A stretch of 29,059 bases of DNA from an uncultured Oscillospiraceae bacterium (GCA_934675115.1 CAKUPH010000022.1:1-29059); one strand, 5' to 3'; shown: positions 1 to 7,867, counted from the first letter of the stretch. Notes: a model not told the origin generated them from the sequence alone. Numbers and translations are program-made.

Positions 1-103
1 CAGCAATAGCACTGCCGCACCATCAAGCAACCCAACAGCGCAGGCGCTGACCGACGACCCGGAAACCTATAACGACTACCAATGGAGCGGCAGCGATAAT
101 TAG
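1..103 (+). CDS. 3' end of an unidentified protein (partial)
   Basis: An open frame entering from the left edge (first full codon at base 2) ends at TAG 101-103. The 33 visible residues are rich in Ser, Asn, Thr, Pro and Ala and then become acidic, ending in ...YNDYQWSGSDN. Such a low-complexity polar tail is common at the C-terminus of secreted or envelope proteins, but there is too little sequence to name a family. The in-frame stop and the change to hairpin-rich non-coding sequence straight afterwards support a true gene end. Confidence 0.45.
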   Translation, partial: SNSTAAPSSNPTAQALTDDPETYNDYQWSGSDN

Positions 104-184
104 TGGCTTCGCGTGTCCTGTTACCCCGCGCCGGAAATAGAACGCTGCACCTGTTCCTAACGCCCCGTAAAAACAGGGGTCTTG

Positions 185-368
185 GGGAGAAAACGCTATG
201 AGCGAGAACGTGTCCTTTGCGTTCGAAGTCGAATCCGCGTTTTCTCCCTAAGTGATTCTTTGGTTCCTTTCTGTTCACACAGAAAGGAACTCGCCCCGAG
301 GGGCGACCCCCTCACTCTTTTCTTCTTTCTTGAAAGAAAAAAGCGGACGCAAGGCCTTCGCCCTTGCG
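185..368. repeat. Cluster of perfect inverted repeats upstream of the dnaD-like gene
   Basis: The 317 bases between 104 and 420 hold no convincing gene but several perfect hairpins. They are: 12-bp arms at 185-196/237-248, with GAACG/CGTTC nested inside; 12-bp arms at 263-274/279-290 with a TCAC loop; 7-bp arms at 291-297/300-306; 7-bp arms at 323-329/332-338; and 7-bp arms at 348-354/362-368. The last resembles a palindrome in the promoter at 19134-19152. The dense palindromes and low coding quality suggest a dispersed intergenic repeat or a structured RNA leader. Similar elements are, from memory, frequent in Oscillospiraceae genomes; this was not checked. Confidence 0.6.
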
Positions 369-392
369 AATTCCCCCATTTTCATGTAAAAT
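364..392 (+). promoter_or_regulatory. Candidate sigma-A promoter for the dnaD-dnaC pair
   Basis: A -35 box TTGCGA (364-369) is separated by 17 bases from a -10 box TAAAAT (387-392), about 30 bases before the ATG at 421. The -35 box overlaps the right arm of the palindrome at 348-368. Spacing is ideal and each box matches 4-5 of 6 consensus positions. Confidence 0.5.
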
Positions 393-420
393 GGATATTC
401 CCACAAAACGAAAGGATGCG

Positions 421-1395
421 ATGACCGTGGCGGCGCTGCTGATGCCCAATGAAATACTGTCCATGTCGGCGCAGGCCGCCCGGCGCATCATCGGCGCGGG
501 CAGTGGGGACTGCGCCCTGCTCTACCTCGCCCTGCTGGACTGCGGCGGGGACGAGCGCCGGGCCAGAGCCGCCCTGAAATGGAACGAGCAGCGGCTGGAC
601 GAGGCCTTCGCCCTGCTGGAAAAGCTGGAGCTTGCCCGGCGGGATACTGCCGCGCCCCCGGCCCCGGCGGCGACGGAGGCCCCGCCCCCGGAGTACAGCC
701 GCTCCGACGTGGCCGCCGCGCTGGAGCGGGAGAGCGCCTTCTCCGGGCTGTACCGGGCGGTGGAAAGCTGTCTCGGCGCGCCCATGAACGACGCCGACCT
801 CAAATCCCTCTACACCATTTACGACTATCTGGCCCTGCCGCCGGAGGTCATCCTCATGCTGGCCCACTGGTGCGCCGCCGAGACGGAGCGCAAGTACGGC
901 CCGGGCCGCCGCCCCCGGATGACGGCGGTAAAAAAGGAGGCCTTCCGCTGGAAGCGGCTGGGCCTCGACACGGTGGAGGCCGCCGAGGACTTCCTCCGCC
1001 GCCAGCAGGCCGTCTCCGGCCGGGAGCGGGACATCCTCCCCCTGCTGGACATCCACGGCCGCCCCGCCGTGGACCGGGAGCGGGAATACATATCCGCATG
1101 GGTGGAGATGGGCTTCACCGACGACGCCATCCGCCTTGCCTACGAGCGGACGCTGTTCCAGAAGCAGCAGATGAACTGGCCGTACATGAACTCCATCCTC
1201 AAGCGCTGGCATCAGGCGGGCTTCCACACCGCCGCCCAGGTGCAGGCCGGGGACAAGCCCGCCCAGAAGCCCGGAAAGCCCCGCGCGTCCTCCGCGCCCG
1301 CCCCCGCCCGGGAGGATCGGCAGCAGTCCGCCCAGCAGCTCCGTCGGGACGTGGACTGGATGGACGAATTTTTGAAGCAGCAGAAAGGTGGATGA
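421..1395 (+). CDS. DnaD/DnaB-domain primosomal replication protein
   Basis: A 324-residue protein of the DnaD/DnaB (PF07261-type) replication-initiation family, which remodels DNA and helps load the replicative helicase in Firmicutes. The N-terminal ~75 residues look like a winged-helix part. A Pro/Ala-rich linker (~77-91) leads to a first DnaD-like helical module (~92-195). A second module follows (~220-270), ending with the family signature YxxxIxxxW (Tyr255, Ile259, Trp263). The tail (~275-310) is a charged Pro/Ala linker. The ATG at 421 is preferred to one at 364 because AAAGGA lies just upstream and the earlier codons sit in repeat-like sequence. The downstream gene is a helicase-loader ATPase 3 bases away, which strongly supports a primosome role. 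Whether it acts at oriC, in restart, or derives from a mobile element cannot be told. Confidence 0.85.
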   Translation: MTVAALLMPNEILSMSAQAARRIIGAGSGDCALLYLALLDCGGDERRARAALKWNEQRLDEAFALLEKLELARRDTAAPPAPAATEAPPPEYSRSDVAAALERESAFSGLYRAVESCLGAPMNDADLKSLYTIYDYLALPPEVILMLAHWCAAETERKYGPGRRPRMTAVKKEAFRWKRLGLDTVEAAEDFLRRQQAVSGRERDILPLLDIHGRPAVDREREYISAWVEMGFTDDAIRLAYERTLFQKQQMNWPYMNSILKRWHQAGFHTAAQVQAGDKPAQKPGKPRASSAPAPAREDRQQSAQQLRRDVDWMDEFLKQQKGG

Positions 1396-1398
1396 CCC

Positions 1399-2400
1399 AT
1401 GTCCTACGAGCCGAAGATCGTCCAGCGGGCCTCCGCCCGGCTGGCCCGCCGCCGGGACATCCGGGAGCGGAAGCGTTATATGCTGGAGCAGCAGCTCTAT
1501 AAGCAGGAGCCCCGTCTGGCCCAGCTGGACCGCGCCCTCCGGGGCACCATGGTGGAGCTTACCGACCTCATCGCCGCCGGAAAGCCGGTGAACGCCGATG
1601 GGCCGGAGATCGCCGCCATCCGGATAAAAAACCTTGATTTACAGGCCCAGCGGGCGGAGCTGCTCCACACGCTGGGGTACGCCACCGACGCGCTGGACGA
1701 CACCCCCGCCTGCCCCAAGTGCGGCGACACCGGCTGGGTGGGCACGGAGATGTGCGGCTGCCTGAAGGAGCTGTGCGCCCAGGAGCAGCTCAGGGAGCTG
1801 TCCTCTCTCTTGGATCTCAGCGAGGGGCAGAGCTTCGACAACGCCCGGCTGGACGTGTACTCCGACCAGATCTGGCCGGACATGGGCCGCTCCCCCCGCT
1901 CCCACATGGAGGGGGTCATCGCCATCTGCCGGGACTACGCCCGCCAGTTCGGCCGTTTCCCGCTGAAAAACCTGTTTTTCTCCGGGGCCACCGGGCTGGG
2001 CAAGACGTTCCTGTCCGGCTGCATCGCCCGGGAGGTGTCGGAGCGGGGCTTCTCCGTGGTGTACGACACCGCCATCCACCTCTTCTCCGTGTTCGAGGCG
2101 AAAAAGTTCTCCCGGGACGCCGACGAGGGCCAGCAGGCAAAGGACGGCACCCGGCGCTACCTCAACTGCGACCTGCTCATTCTGGACGATCTGGGCAGCG
2201 AGCTGACCACCCCCTTCGTCCAGTCCGCCCTGTACGAGCTGATCAACAGCCGTCTGGTGGCCGACCGGGCCACCATCATCTCCTCCAACCTGACCATGGA
2301 CGACGTCCGGGGCCGGTACTCGGCCCAAGTGGCCTCCCGGCTGGCGGGGGAGTACCGGACCCTCCCCTTCTTCGGCGAGGACATCCGGCTGCAAAAGTGA
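1399..2400 (+). CDS. dnaC: DnaC/DnaI-type helicase loader ATPase
   Basis: A 333-residue AAA+ protein of the DnaC/DnaI/IstB group, expected to bind and load the replicative DnaB-type helicase. The N-terminal ~100 residues are helical and charged, fitting a helicase-binding domain. A likely zinc site follows, with Cys105, Cys108, Cys119 and Cys121. The ATPase core shows Walker A GATGLGKT (196-203), Walker B LLILDD (259-264), sensor I SSN (295-297) and an arginine-rich C-terminal stretch (GRYSAQVASR). It starts 3 bases after the DnaD-like gene with AAAGGTGG as ribosome site, so the two are co-transcribed. IstB of insertion sequences shares the fold, but the N-terminal zinc domain and DnaD partner favour a chromosomal loader; the Bacillus name would be dnaI. 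Confidence 0.88.
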   Translation: MSYEPKIVQRASARLARRRDIRERKRYMLEQQLYKQEPRLAQLDRALRGTMVELTDLIAAGKPVNADGPEIAAIRIKNLDLQAQRAELLHTLGYATDALDDTPACPKCGDTGWVGTEMCGCLKELCAQEQLRELSSLLDLSEGQSFDNARLDVYSDQIWPDMGRSPRSHMEGVIAICRDYARQFGRFPLKNLFFSGATGLGKTFLSGCIAREVSERGFSVVYDTAIHLFSVFEAKKFSRDADEGQQAKDGTRRYLNCDLLILDDLGSELTTPFVQSALYELINSRLVADRATIISSNLTMDDVRGRYSAQVASRLAGEYRTLPFFGEDIRLQK

Positions 2401-2440
2401 GGATAACCGCCCGATTTGAATATAACAGGAGGTCACAGCC

Positions 2441-2842
2441 ATGAAAAAGAAAACCGCCGTCATTTTGCTCTGCGCGGTCATCGTCATCGCCGCCGCGGCC
2501 CTCATCTGCACGAATTTCATCGGAAAAAAGCCCTTCGCAAGCCTGAAGGCGGAGGACATCGCCAGCGCGACCGTCCAGCTGCTGCCGCCCAACCAGACTG
2601 CCCCGGTGACTGACCTTGACGCGCTGGCCGCCGCCCTGAACGACGCCGTGATCTACCGCAAGGACAGCTCCTACACCGAATACAACGGACAGGCGGTCAT
2701 CTATACCATCGTCCTGAACGACGGGACGGAGCGCACGGTCAACGCCTACAGCCCCTTCCTCATCATCGACGGTGTGGGCTACCGGGCAAATGCCGAGTCC
2801 TGCGAGCAGCTGGCCCGGATCGCGGACGGCCTGATTTCATAA
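2441..2842 (+). CDS. Small membrane-anchored protein of unknown function
   Basis: A 133-residue protein starting at an ATG placed 7 bases after AGGAGG. Residues 1-4 are Lys-rich and about 5-26 form one hydrophobic helix, so it is an uncleaved signal anchor or a secretion signal with no lipobox. The remaining ~105 residues form a small soluble domain with alternating strands, predicted outside the membrane. I do not recognise the family. It lies 40 bases after dnaC and may be read through from it, but no functional link follows. A strong terminator comes about 50 bases after its stop. Confidence 0.75.
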   Translation: MKKKTAVILLCAVIVIAAAALICTNFIGKKPFASLKAEDIASATVQLLPPNQTAPVTDLDALAAALNDAVIYRKDSSYTEYNGQAVIYTIVLNDGTERTVNAYSPFLIIDGVGYRANAESCEQLARIADGLIS

Positions 2843-2888
2843 AAAGCCTCTGCACGGAAGTTGTCCACACAAGGTGTCAAGAATGTTG

Positions 2889-2938
2889 AAAAACCTCGCA
2901 GAGTTTCGCCGCAGCGGCGAAATTCTGCGAGGTTTTTT
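2889..2938. terminator. Bidirectional intrinsic terminator
   Basis: A 12-bp arm (2891-2902 with 2924-2935) continues, after one mismatch, into a 9-bp arm (2904-2912 with 2914-2922). The hairpin is flanked by A5 on the left and T6 on the right. It lies between the convergent genes ending at 2842 (plus) and 2972 (minus) and can serve both. Its sequence resembles the element at 10506-10534. Confidence 0.9.
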
Positions 2939-2971
2939 GTCGTTTGATGCCCCGGACGCGGGGTTTTGTCC

Positions 2972-3553
2972 TTATTCCTTTTCCAGAAAATTTGTGGCCT
3001 CCATGTCCGCCGTGGCCAGCGCCATGGCCAGCGGGTACTGCCGCAGGGCCTGCCCCACGGTGCGGCTATCCTCCGGGCCGGAAAAGCCCATGTGCCAGCG
3101 GATGGCCATGGCCTCCTCCCGGGTGAGCCGCATGAAGCCGGAGATGATGTAAACGCTCTTCTCCCCGTGGCCGTAGGGGAGCTTGTCCTCGAAGAAATAG
3201 GTCTGCACCTTTTCCCACTGGCCGGTCTGCTCGTTCTTCACGTTCCGGGTGCCGGAGCGGTAGCAGCCGATCTTGCACAGGTCGTGAAGCAGGGCGGCCA
3301 CGGCCACCGACTCCGCCGGGTATTCAAGGCCGTACAGCTCCTTCACCCGGGGCCGCTCCAGATAGTCGGCAAGGCACCGGTAGACGTTGACGCTGTGCTC
3401 CACCAGCCCGCCGGGGTGGGAGCCGTGGAACCGGGCGGAGGCCGGGCAGGTGAAGAAATCGCACTTGTTGGTCAGGTAGTCCAGCAGCTCCGCCGAGCCC
3501 TCCCGGGTGATGTTGGTCTGATAAATTTCGAGAAATTCTTCCTTTGCGCCCAT
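2972..3553 (-). CDS. HD-domain metal-dependent phosphohydrolase
   Basis: A 193-residue protein of the HD superfamily. The metal-ligand pattern is visible: His53 in the GGLVEHS segment, His90-Asp91 in ALLHDLCKIG, then His129, His154 and a late Asp183. Such proteins hydrolyse phosphate esters of nucleotides or nucleic acids; the HD part of YhaM-like 3'-5' exonucleases is a plausible relative, but the substrate cannot be read from the sequence. The start has GGAGGG 8 bases upstream. It follows the TRIC-family gene on the same strand by 60 bases and is probably served by the promoter at 4317-4345. Confidence 0.85.
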   Translation of the reverse strand: MGAKEEFLEIYQTNITREGSAELLDYLTNKCDFFTCPASARFHGSHPGGLVEHSVNVYRCLADYLERPRVKELYGLEYPAESVAVAALLHDLCKIGCYRSGTRNVKNEQTGQWEKVQTYFFEDKLPYGHGEKSVYIISGFMRLTREEAMAIRWHMGFSGPEDSRTVGQALRQYPLAMALATADMEATNFLEKE

Positions 3554-3613
3554 GGCGGCATCCCTCCGTTTTTTCTGTATTCTACGCCCGCGCGGGTCCC
3601 ATAAACCGGACCG

Positions 3614-4258
3614 TTACCACGCCTTGGGCAGGTTCCACTTGAAGGCGGTGGCCAGCAGGCGCAGCACGAAGGTCACGCCCACTCCGGCCAGAAGGCTCAC
3701 CGTCTCCGGCAGAGCCAGCCGCCAGCCGATATAGTAGGCCAGCGCCCCGCAGATGGCGGCGATGGCGTAAATGCGCTTTTTCAGCACGAAGGGGATCTCC
3801 CGCAGGAGCAGATCCCGGAGCACGCCGCCGCCGATGGCGGTGGTCATGCCCATGAACACGGCGAGAAAGCCGTTGGAGCCGTATCCGGCAGAGATGGACA
3901 CCTCCACCCCCACCACGGCGAACACGCCGAGGCCCAGCGCGTCAAAAACATTGTTGATCTGGTCGATGGCCGCCTCGTTGAGCCGGTAGCGCTCCGCCAG
4001 CAGGCGGGCGGCGATGAACACGATGAGCGCCGTGACGATGGACACGGTCACGTACACGTAGTTGGAGAACATGGCCGGCGGGAACCGGCCCAGCAGCACG
4101 TCCCGCAGGCAGCCGCCGCCCAGCGCGGTGAGCATCCCCAGAAACAGCACCCCGAAGAGATCCACCCGCTTGTCGATGGCCACCATGGCCCCGGCCACGG
4201 CGAAGGCCACCGTCCCTACAAATTCGCAGATATGAAACACAAGATCCGTATAACCCAT
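3614..4258 (-). CDS. TRIC/UPF0126-family membrane protein (YicG/YvgT-like)
   Basis: A 214-residue integral membrane protein with about seven hydrophobic segments and an internal duplication. Each half carries the family motif, GGGCLRDVLL (48-57) and GGGVLRDLLL (143-152), typical of the trimeric cation-channel (TRIC)-like family, usual length 200-210. Prokaryotic members conduct K+ or other monovalent cations in vitro; the substrate here is unproven. The start at 4258 is chosen because GGGAGGG precedes it and the hydrophobic part begins at once. An upstream ATG at 4381 would add a non-conserved extension across the promoter. Confidence 0.9.
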   Translation of the reverse strand: MGYTDLVFHICEFVGTVAFAVAGAMVAIDKRVDLFGVLFLGMLTALGGGCLRDVLLGRFPPAMFSNYVYVTVSIVTALIVFIAARLLAERYRLNEAAIDQINNVFDALGLGVFAVVGVEVSISAGYGSNGFLAVFMGMTTAIGGGVLRDLLLREIPFVLKKRIYAIAAICGALAYYIGWRLALPETVSLLAGVGVTFVLRLLATAFKWNLPKAW

Positions 4259-4316
4259 GGCCCGCGGCCCTCCCGCTCGATTTCCCCGGCAGTCTCCGCC
4301 GGGCTGACAGCATCTG

Positions 4317-4345
4317 ATTATAGCAGACCGTGCCGCCGGTGACAA
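4317..4345 (-). promoter_or_regulatory. Strong sigma-A promoter for the TRIC-HD operon
   Basis: Read on the minus strand, TTGTCA (4345-4340), 17 bases, then TATAAT (4322-4317) preceded by TGC, which is an extended -10. It would start transcription near 4310, giving a leader of about 50 bases before the ATG at 4258. Confidence 0.8.
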
Positions 4346-4426
4346 GCCGTCCCAGAAACCTTTCCCGGCCCTTTTCAGCAAAAGAATATTATCGCTCAGA
4401 CAGCGGATGTGGGAGCATCTGAACGC

Positions 4427-4454
4427 AAAAGGGCCCGCCGGATATGGCGGGCCC
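4427..4454 (-). terminator. Intrinsic terminator of the GntR-ABC operon
   Basis: A 9-bp GC-only hairpin (arms 4431-4439 and 4446-4454, loop of 6) is followed on the minus strand by TTTTGCG. It sits 20 bases after the permease stop. Confidence 0.75.
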
Positions 4455-4473
4455 TTCCCGATGCGTTTTTCCG

Positions 4474-6366
4474 TTAACCCTTGGGGCTTTGCTGTTCAGC
4501 GATGGCGGCGAGGGTCTTGACCGCCGTATCAGGCACGGCGATGACAATGTCCACCGGGTACCGCCCGCTGACCGTCCACCCGTCTTCGTCCGTCCGCTCC
4601 TCCCGGACCTTCCAGTGGAAGTACAGCGTCCGCGTCTCGCTGCGGCCACAGGGCTCGTGGACGCCGATATTGCCGTCGTCAAAGTCCGCCAGCACCGCGT
4701 CCCAGATGGCAAGGGCGCTGTCCTGATAGAACAGGGACGAAGATGAGTAATACTCCGAGGACGCAGACTCCGTGGCGGGCCGGTCGCCTTCGGCTTCCTT
4801 CGCCTGCTCCTCCGCCTCCGTGTCTCCCTCCACGATATACTCGATCCACAGCTCGGCGCCCCCCGCCCGGCGGGCCTCCTCGATGCCGTCGAAGCCGTAC
4901 TGCTCCCGGGCGATGCTCCGGTCGGCCCGGATGCGGCTGACGGCCCAGTAGACTGTGCCCGGCGTGTTCTCGTCGGCGGCCTGGCCCTCAACGGTGTACT
5001 CCCGGCTCATGGTGCGGCCGTTTTTCAGGGTGTACCGCAGGGTGAAGTTCCAGCGGCCGGTGGAAGGAATGCTGGCCGACGGGACGTCCTCGCTCCGGTG
5101 CTCCACCGCCGCCCGGTGGAGATCGACGATCTCCTCGATGGCGGCGGGGTCGTCCAGCGTCACGTCCATATACCCCGCGTCGTCGTAGGGCGCGCTGGGC
5201 AGGCCGGTGACGCGCACCTGCTCCACGGAGGCCGGGTCGGGGATCCGGGTCTCGTAGCCGGTGAGGTCGAAGCCCACCACAAGGAACAGCGCGACAAACA
5301 CCGCCGCCACCGCCGCGGCCCCCGGCCACTTGTGGAACACCCGGAAGGTCTTGTCGAGGATCATCTGGGCCGCAAAATAGCCCACGACGCCCCAGACCAG
5401 AATGGCCCCCATGAGGAAGCCCTCGCCGCTGTTGAGGATGATGGAGGTGAGGAAGCCGAAGAACAGGCCGGAGCACAGGGCCACGCCGTATTTGAATACC
5501 GGCCGCATGGCCCGGACGGCCACCACGTCCCCGGCGCTCTCCAGCTGGCGGCGGCGGTAGAGCAGCAGCGCCAGCACCGCCAGCACAAGGCCCGCGGCGG
5601 CGTAGGCCGCCAGCGTGGACAGGCCCTCGCAGGAGAACACGGCCCTGCTGTAATCGTTCACCTCCAGCCCCCACCCGTAGGCGAGCCTCTCGTACAGCTT
5701 CTCCACCGGGGTGAGCCAGACGATCAACTCCGGCGCGCCGGCGTAGTCGTAGCCGTAGTAGAACGTGCTCATCACCGCCGACCACAGGGTATAGACGGCA
5801 AAGGCAAGGATGTTGAACACCCCGTAGAACACCGGCAGGGCCAGAATGTGCCCGGCGAACATTCCCAGAAACACCGCGAAGGAGTAGAAGAAGAAGGCCG
5901 TCCCCGTGGAGCAGGCCAGCCAGTAGGCCAGCGGCGTCCAGTAAACGCCGATCCCCCCCGCCAGCTCCACCGCGGCGGTGAGCAGGAACACCAGCAGGTT
6001 GGGCAGCAGGAACATGGCGACCCCCGCCAGATAATAGCTGAGGAACAGCCCCTCCCGCCGGACGGGCAGCGCGCCGCTGAAGTTGGCCGAGCGGGAGGAG
6101 TAAAGGTGGCTGCACACCGCCATGGCCATCATGATGCCGAAGCACAGCGCCGCAATGACGGAAAACCCGCCGCCGAACTCGCCCAGCCCCAGCGCGAATT
6201 CGGCCAGCTCTTGCCCGCCGGAGATACTGTCCTCCCGGAGGGCCATCAGCCCCCGCAGGGGCAGGCACATGGTCCACAGCGCCAGATAGGACGCCCAGAT
6301 GGGCCAGAAGCGGAGAAACGTCTTTTTCCAGACCGTGCCGTTAAAGAACGATGTCCCGGACCGCAT
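4474..6366 (-). CDS. ABC transporter permease with a large C-terminal extracytoplasmic domain
   Basis: A 630-residue membrane protein. Hydrophobic segments occur at about 20-42, 68-90, 106-140, 148-200 (several), 250-270, 293-312, 317-337 and 348-367, making 9-10 helices. They are followed by ~260 soluble residues (368-630) with an acidic Glu/Ser-rich loop near 515-545 and few hydrophobic runs. The segment FSGALPVRREGLF is typical of ABC-2-type permeases of bacteriocin or peptide export systems in Firmicutes. The start at 6366 is set by GGAGG 8 bases upstream and overlaps the ATPase gene by 26 bases, showing translational coupling. With the GntR gene this is a YtrA-like regulated exporter. 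Likely roles are antimicrobial-peptide or cell-wall stress resistance; this is inference. Confidence 0.85.
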   Translation of the reverse strand: MRSGTSFFNGTVWKKTFLRFWPIWASYLALWTMCLPLRGLMALREDSISGGQELAEFALGLGEFGGGFSVIAALCFGIMMAMAVCSHLYSSRSANFSGALPVRREGLFLSYYLAGVAMFLLPNLLVFLLTAAVELAGGIGVYWTPLAYWLACSTGTAFFFYSFAVFLGMFAGHILALPVFYGVFNILAFAVYTLWSAVMSTFYYGYDYAGAPELIVWLTPVEKLYERLAYGWGLEVNDYSRAVFSCEGLSTLAAYAAAGLVLAVLALLLYRRRQLESAGDVVAVRAMRPVFKYGVALCSGLFFGFLTSIILNSGEGFLMGAILVWGVVGYFAAQMILDKTFRVFHKWPGAAAVAAVFVALFLVVGFDLTGYETRIPDPASVEQVRVTGLPSAPYDDAGYMDVTLDDPAAIEEIVDLHRAAVEHRSEDVPSASIPSTGRWNFTLRYTLKNGRTMSREYTVEGQAADENTPGTVYWAVSRIRADRSIAREQYGFDGIEEARRAGGAELWIEYIVEGDTEAEEQAKEAEGDRPATESASSEYYSSSSLFYQDSALAIWDAVLADFDDGNIGVHEPCGRSETRTLYFHWKVREERTDEDGWTVSGRYPVDIVIAVPDTAVKTLAAIAEQQSPKG

Positions 6367-7243
6367 AGTCCTCACCTCCCATTTCATAAATGAAGATCTC
6401 CTCAAGACTCAGGGGCAGAGCCTCCTGAAACAGCGGCTCGTATACGGCGAAGCGGTTCATCACGTCCTCCGCCGTGCCCCGGATAATATAGGTGTAGATC
6501 CGGCCCAGATTGGAGCGGTGGAGCACCGGAATGTCCCCGGGCAGGGCCGGGGGCTCCGGGTCCCGGAAGGCGATCTGGAGCTTGACGGTGCCGCCCTGAA
6601 GCTCGGCCAGCGACCGCTCCAGCGCCACCCTTCCGTGGCTGAGGATGCCCACGTAGTCGCACACGTCCTCCAGCTCCCGCAGGTTGTGGGAGGACACCAC
6701 CACCGTAGTGCCCCGCTCGGCCACATCCCCCATGAGCAGGGACCACACCTGGCGGCGCATCACCGGGTCGAGACCGTCCACCGGCTCGTCCAGCAGCAGC
6801 CAGTCCGGGCGGCAGCACAGGGCCAGCCAGAAGGCGGACTGCTTCTGCATGCCCTTGGACAGGCGGCGGATGGGCCGCTTTTCGTCCACGGCGGGGAAGG
6901 CTGCCCGGAGCTTTTCGTACCGCTCCATGTCGAATTGGGGGTAAATGCCCCGGTAGAATTTCATCATATCCCGGGTGGAGGCGGAGCCGAAGCTGTAAAG
7001 CTCATCCGGGATCACCGCCACCCGGGCCTTGACGGCGGCGTTTTCGTACACCGGCTGCCCGTCGAACAGGATGTCCCCCGAGTCGGGCCGGTAAGCGCCG
7101 CACAGGTGGCGCAGAATGGTGGACTTGCCCGCCCCGTTGGGGCCGACCAGACCGTAAATGGCCCCCTGGGGCACCGTCATACTCAGGCCGTCCAGCGCGT
7201 GGAAGCCGCCGAAGCTCTTCGTCACGTTCCTGACCTCGATCAT
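6341..7243 (-). CDS. ABC transporter ATP-binding protein
   Basis: A 300-residue ATPase subunit. Walker A is GPNGAGKST (34-42), the signature LSKGM (128-132), Walker B LLLDEP (149-154) with catalytic Glu153, and the H-loop His186 in SSHN. The ~75 residues after the core fit the C-terminal extension seen in drug and peptide exporters of the CcmA/BcrA type. It starts 1 base after the GntR gene with GGAGG inside that gene's end, and overlaps the permease. It powers export or sensing of an unknown compound at the inner membrane face together with the 630-residue permease. Confidence 0.93.
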   Translation of the reverse strand: MIEVRNVTKSFGGFHALDGLSMTVPQGAIYGLVGPNGAGKSTILRHLCGAYRPDSGDILFDGQPVYENAAVKARVAVIPDELYSFGSASTRDMMKFYRGIYPQFDMERYEKLRAAFPAVDEKRPIRRLSKGMQKQSAFWLALCCRPDWLLLDEPVDGLDPVMRRQVWSLLMGDVAERGTTVVVSSHNLRELEDVCDYVGILSHGRVALERSLAELQGGTVKLQIAFRDPEPPALPGDIPVLHRSNLGRIYTYIIRGTAEDVMNRFAVYEPLFQEALPLSLEEIFIYEMGGEDYAVRDIVL

Positions 7244-7244
7244 A

Positions 7245-7634
7245 TCACTTGTCCTCCTTTCCGCCGGGCTTTCCCGGCCTGCCCGCCCCGGCGTACCGGG
7301 CGGCGATGTCCTCCGCCGTCACGCCGAGGTACCGCAGCTCCTCGGCGATGGCGTCCAGCTGCCGCAGCAGCTCCTCCTTCCGGCGGTCGTCCATTTCCAG
7401 CCGGTGGGCGGCAAAGCTGCCCTTGCCCGGCACGGAGTAGACGTAGCCCTCCTGCTCCAGCGCCTCATAGGCCCGCTGGATGGTGTTGGGGTTGATGGCC
7501 AGCGCCGCCGCCATCTGCCGCACCGACGGCAGCTTGTCCCCCGGGGCGATGGCCCCGGTCATCACCAGCCGCCGCAGGCCGTCCTTCACCTGCTCGTAGA
7601 TCGGGCGGCTGTCCCGGTAGTTCAGCTCGATCAT
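7245..7634 (-). CDS. GntR-family repressor, YtrA subfamily
   Basis: A 129-residue protein with an N-terminal winged helix (about 5-75) carrying the GntR pattern PSVRQMAAALAINPNTIQRAY and EGYVYSVPGKGSF. A short helical tail (~80-129) replaces the large effector domain of other GntR proteins. This length and layout define the YtrA subfamily, whose members usually sit first in operons with ABC transporters they repress, exactly as here. GGGAGG lies somewhat far (13 bases) before the ATG. Autoregulation through the palindrome at 7670-7690 is likely. Confidence 0.93.
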   Translation of the reverse strand: MIELNYRDSRPIYEQVKDGLRRLVMTGAIAPGDKLPSVRQMAAALAINPNTIQRAYEALEQEGYVYSVPGKGSFAAHRLEMDDRRKEELLRQLDAIAEELRYLGVTAEDIAARYAGAGRPGKPGGKEDK

Positions 7635-7669
7635 ATCTGCGTTGCGCCTCCCCGGCGGCCGTGGCCGCC

Positions 7670-7690
7670 TGTATTATCCGTATTAGTACA
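7670..7690. promoter_or_regulatory. Candidate GntR/YtrA operator
   Basis: An imperfect palindrome with arms TGTAtTA and TAgTACA lies just downstream of the -10 box of the operon promoter, so it covers the expected start of transcription. Binding there by the adjacent GntR protein would block initiation. Confidence 0.55.
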
Positions 7691-7693
7691 GTC

Positions 7694-7722
7694 ACTTTAT
7701 CCTATCCCCGCCCCGCTGTCAA
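7694..7722 (-). promoter_or_regulatory. Promoter of the GntR-ABC operon
   Basis: On the minus strand a consensus TTGACA (7722-7717) is followed after 17 bases by TAAAGT (7699-7694). It lies 60 bases before the GntR start codon. Confidence 0.7.
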
Positions 7723-7786
7723 GAGAAATATGGGAAATTTTGATTCGTTAAGTTTTTGTGAACCCTCTTCCATCCCGCCGAAACCG

Positions 7787-7795
7787 TGCTATACT
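7787..7795 (+). promoter_or_regulatory. Extended -10 promoter of the second HD gene
   Basis: TGCTATACT at 7787-7795 is an extended -10 element. The -35 region is weak (TTCCAT at 7768). It lies about 70 bases before the ATG at 7868. Confidence 0.45.
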
Positions 7796-7867
7796 ACTAT
7801 CTGCGCGGGACAGACCGCGCAGACCGCCGGATTGCTCCGGCGCGCCAACTTTTCCGAGGTGTCATCC

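Noticed and set aside
182..424. 80-codon open frame before the dnaD-like gene
   Set aside because: It runs through the hairpin cluster, its product is low-complexity Arg/Phe-rich sequence, and it overlaps the true start with no ribosome site.
1399..2400. IstB-type transposition ATPase as alternative to the helicase loader
   Set aside because: No transposase or terminal repeats are present, and the neighbour is a DnaD-domain protein.
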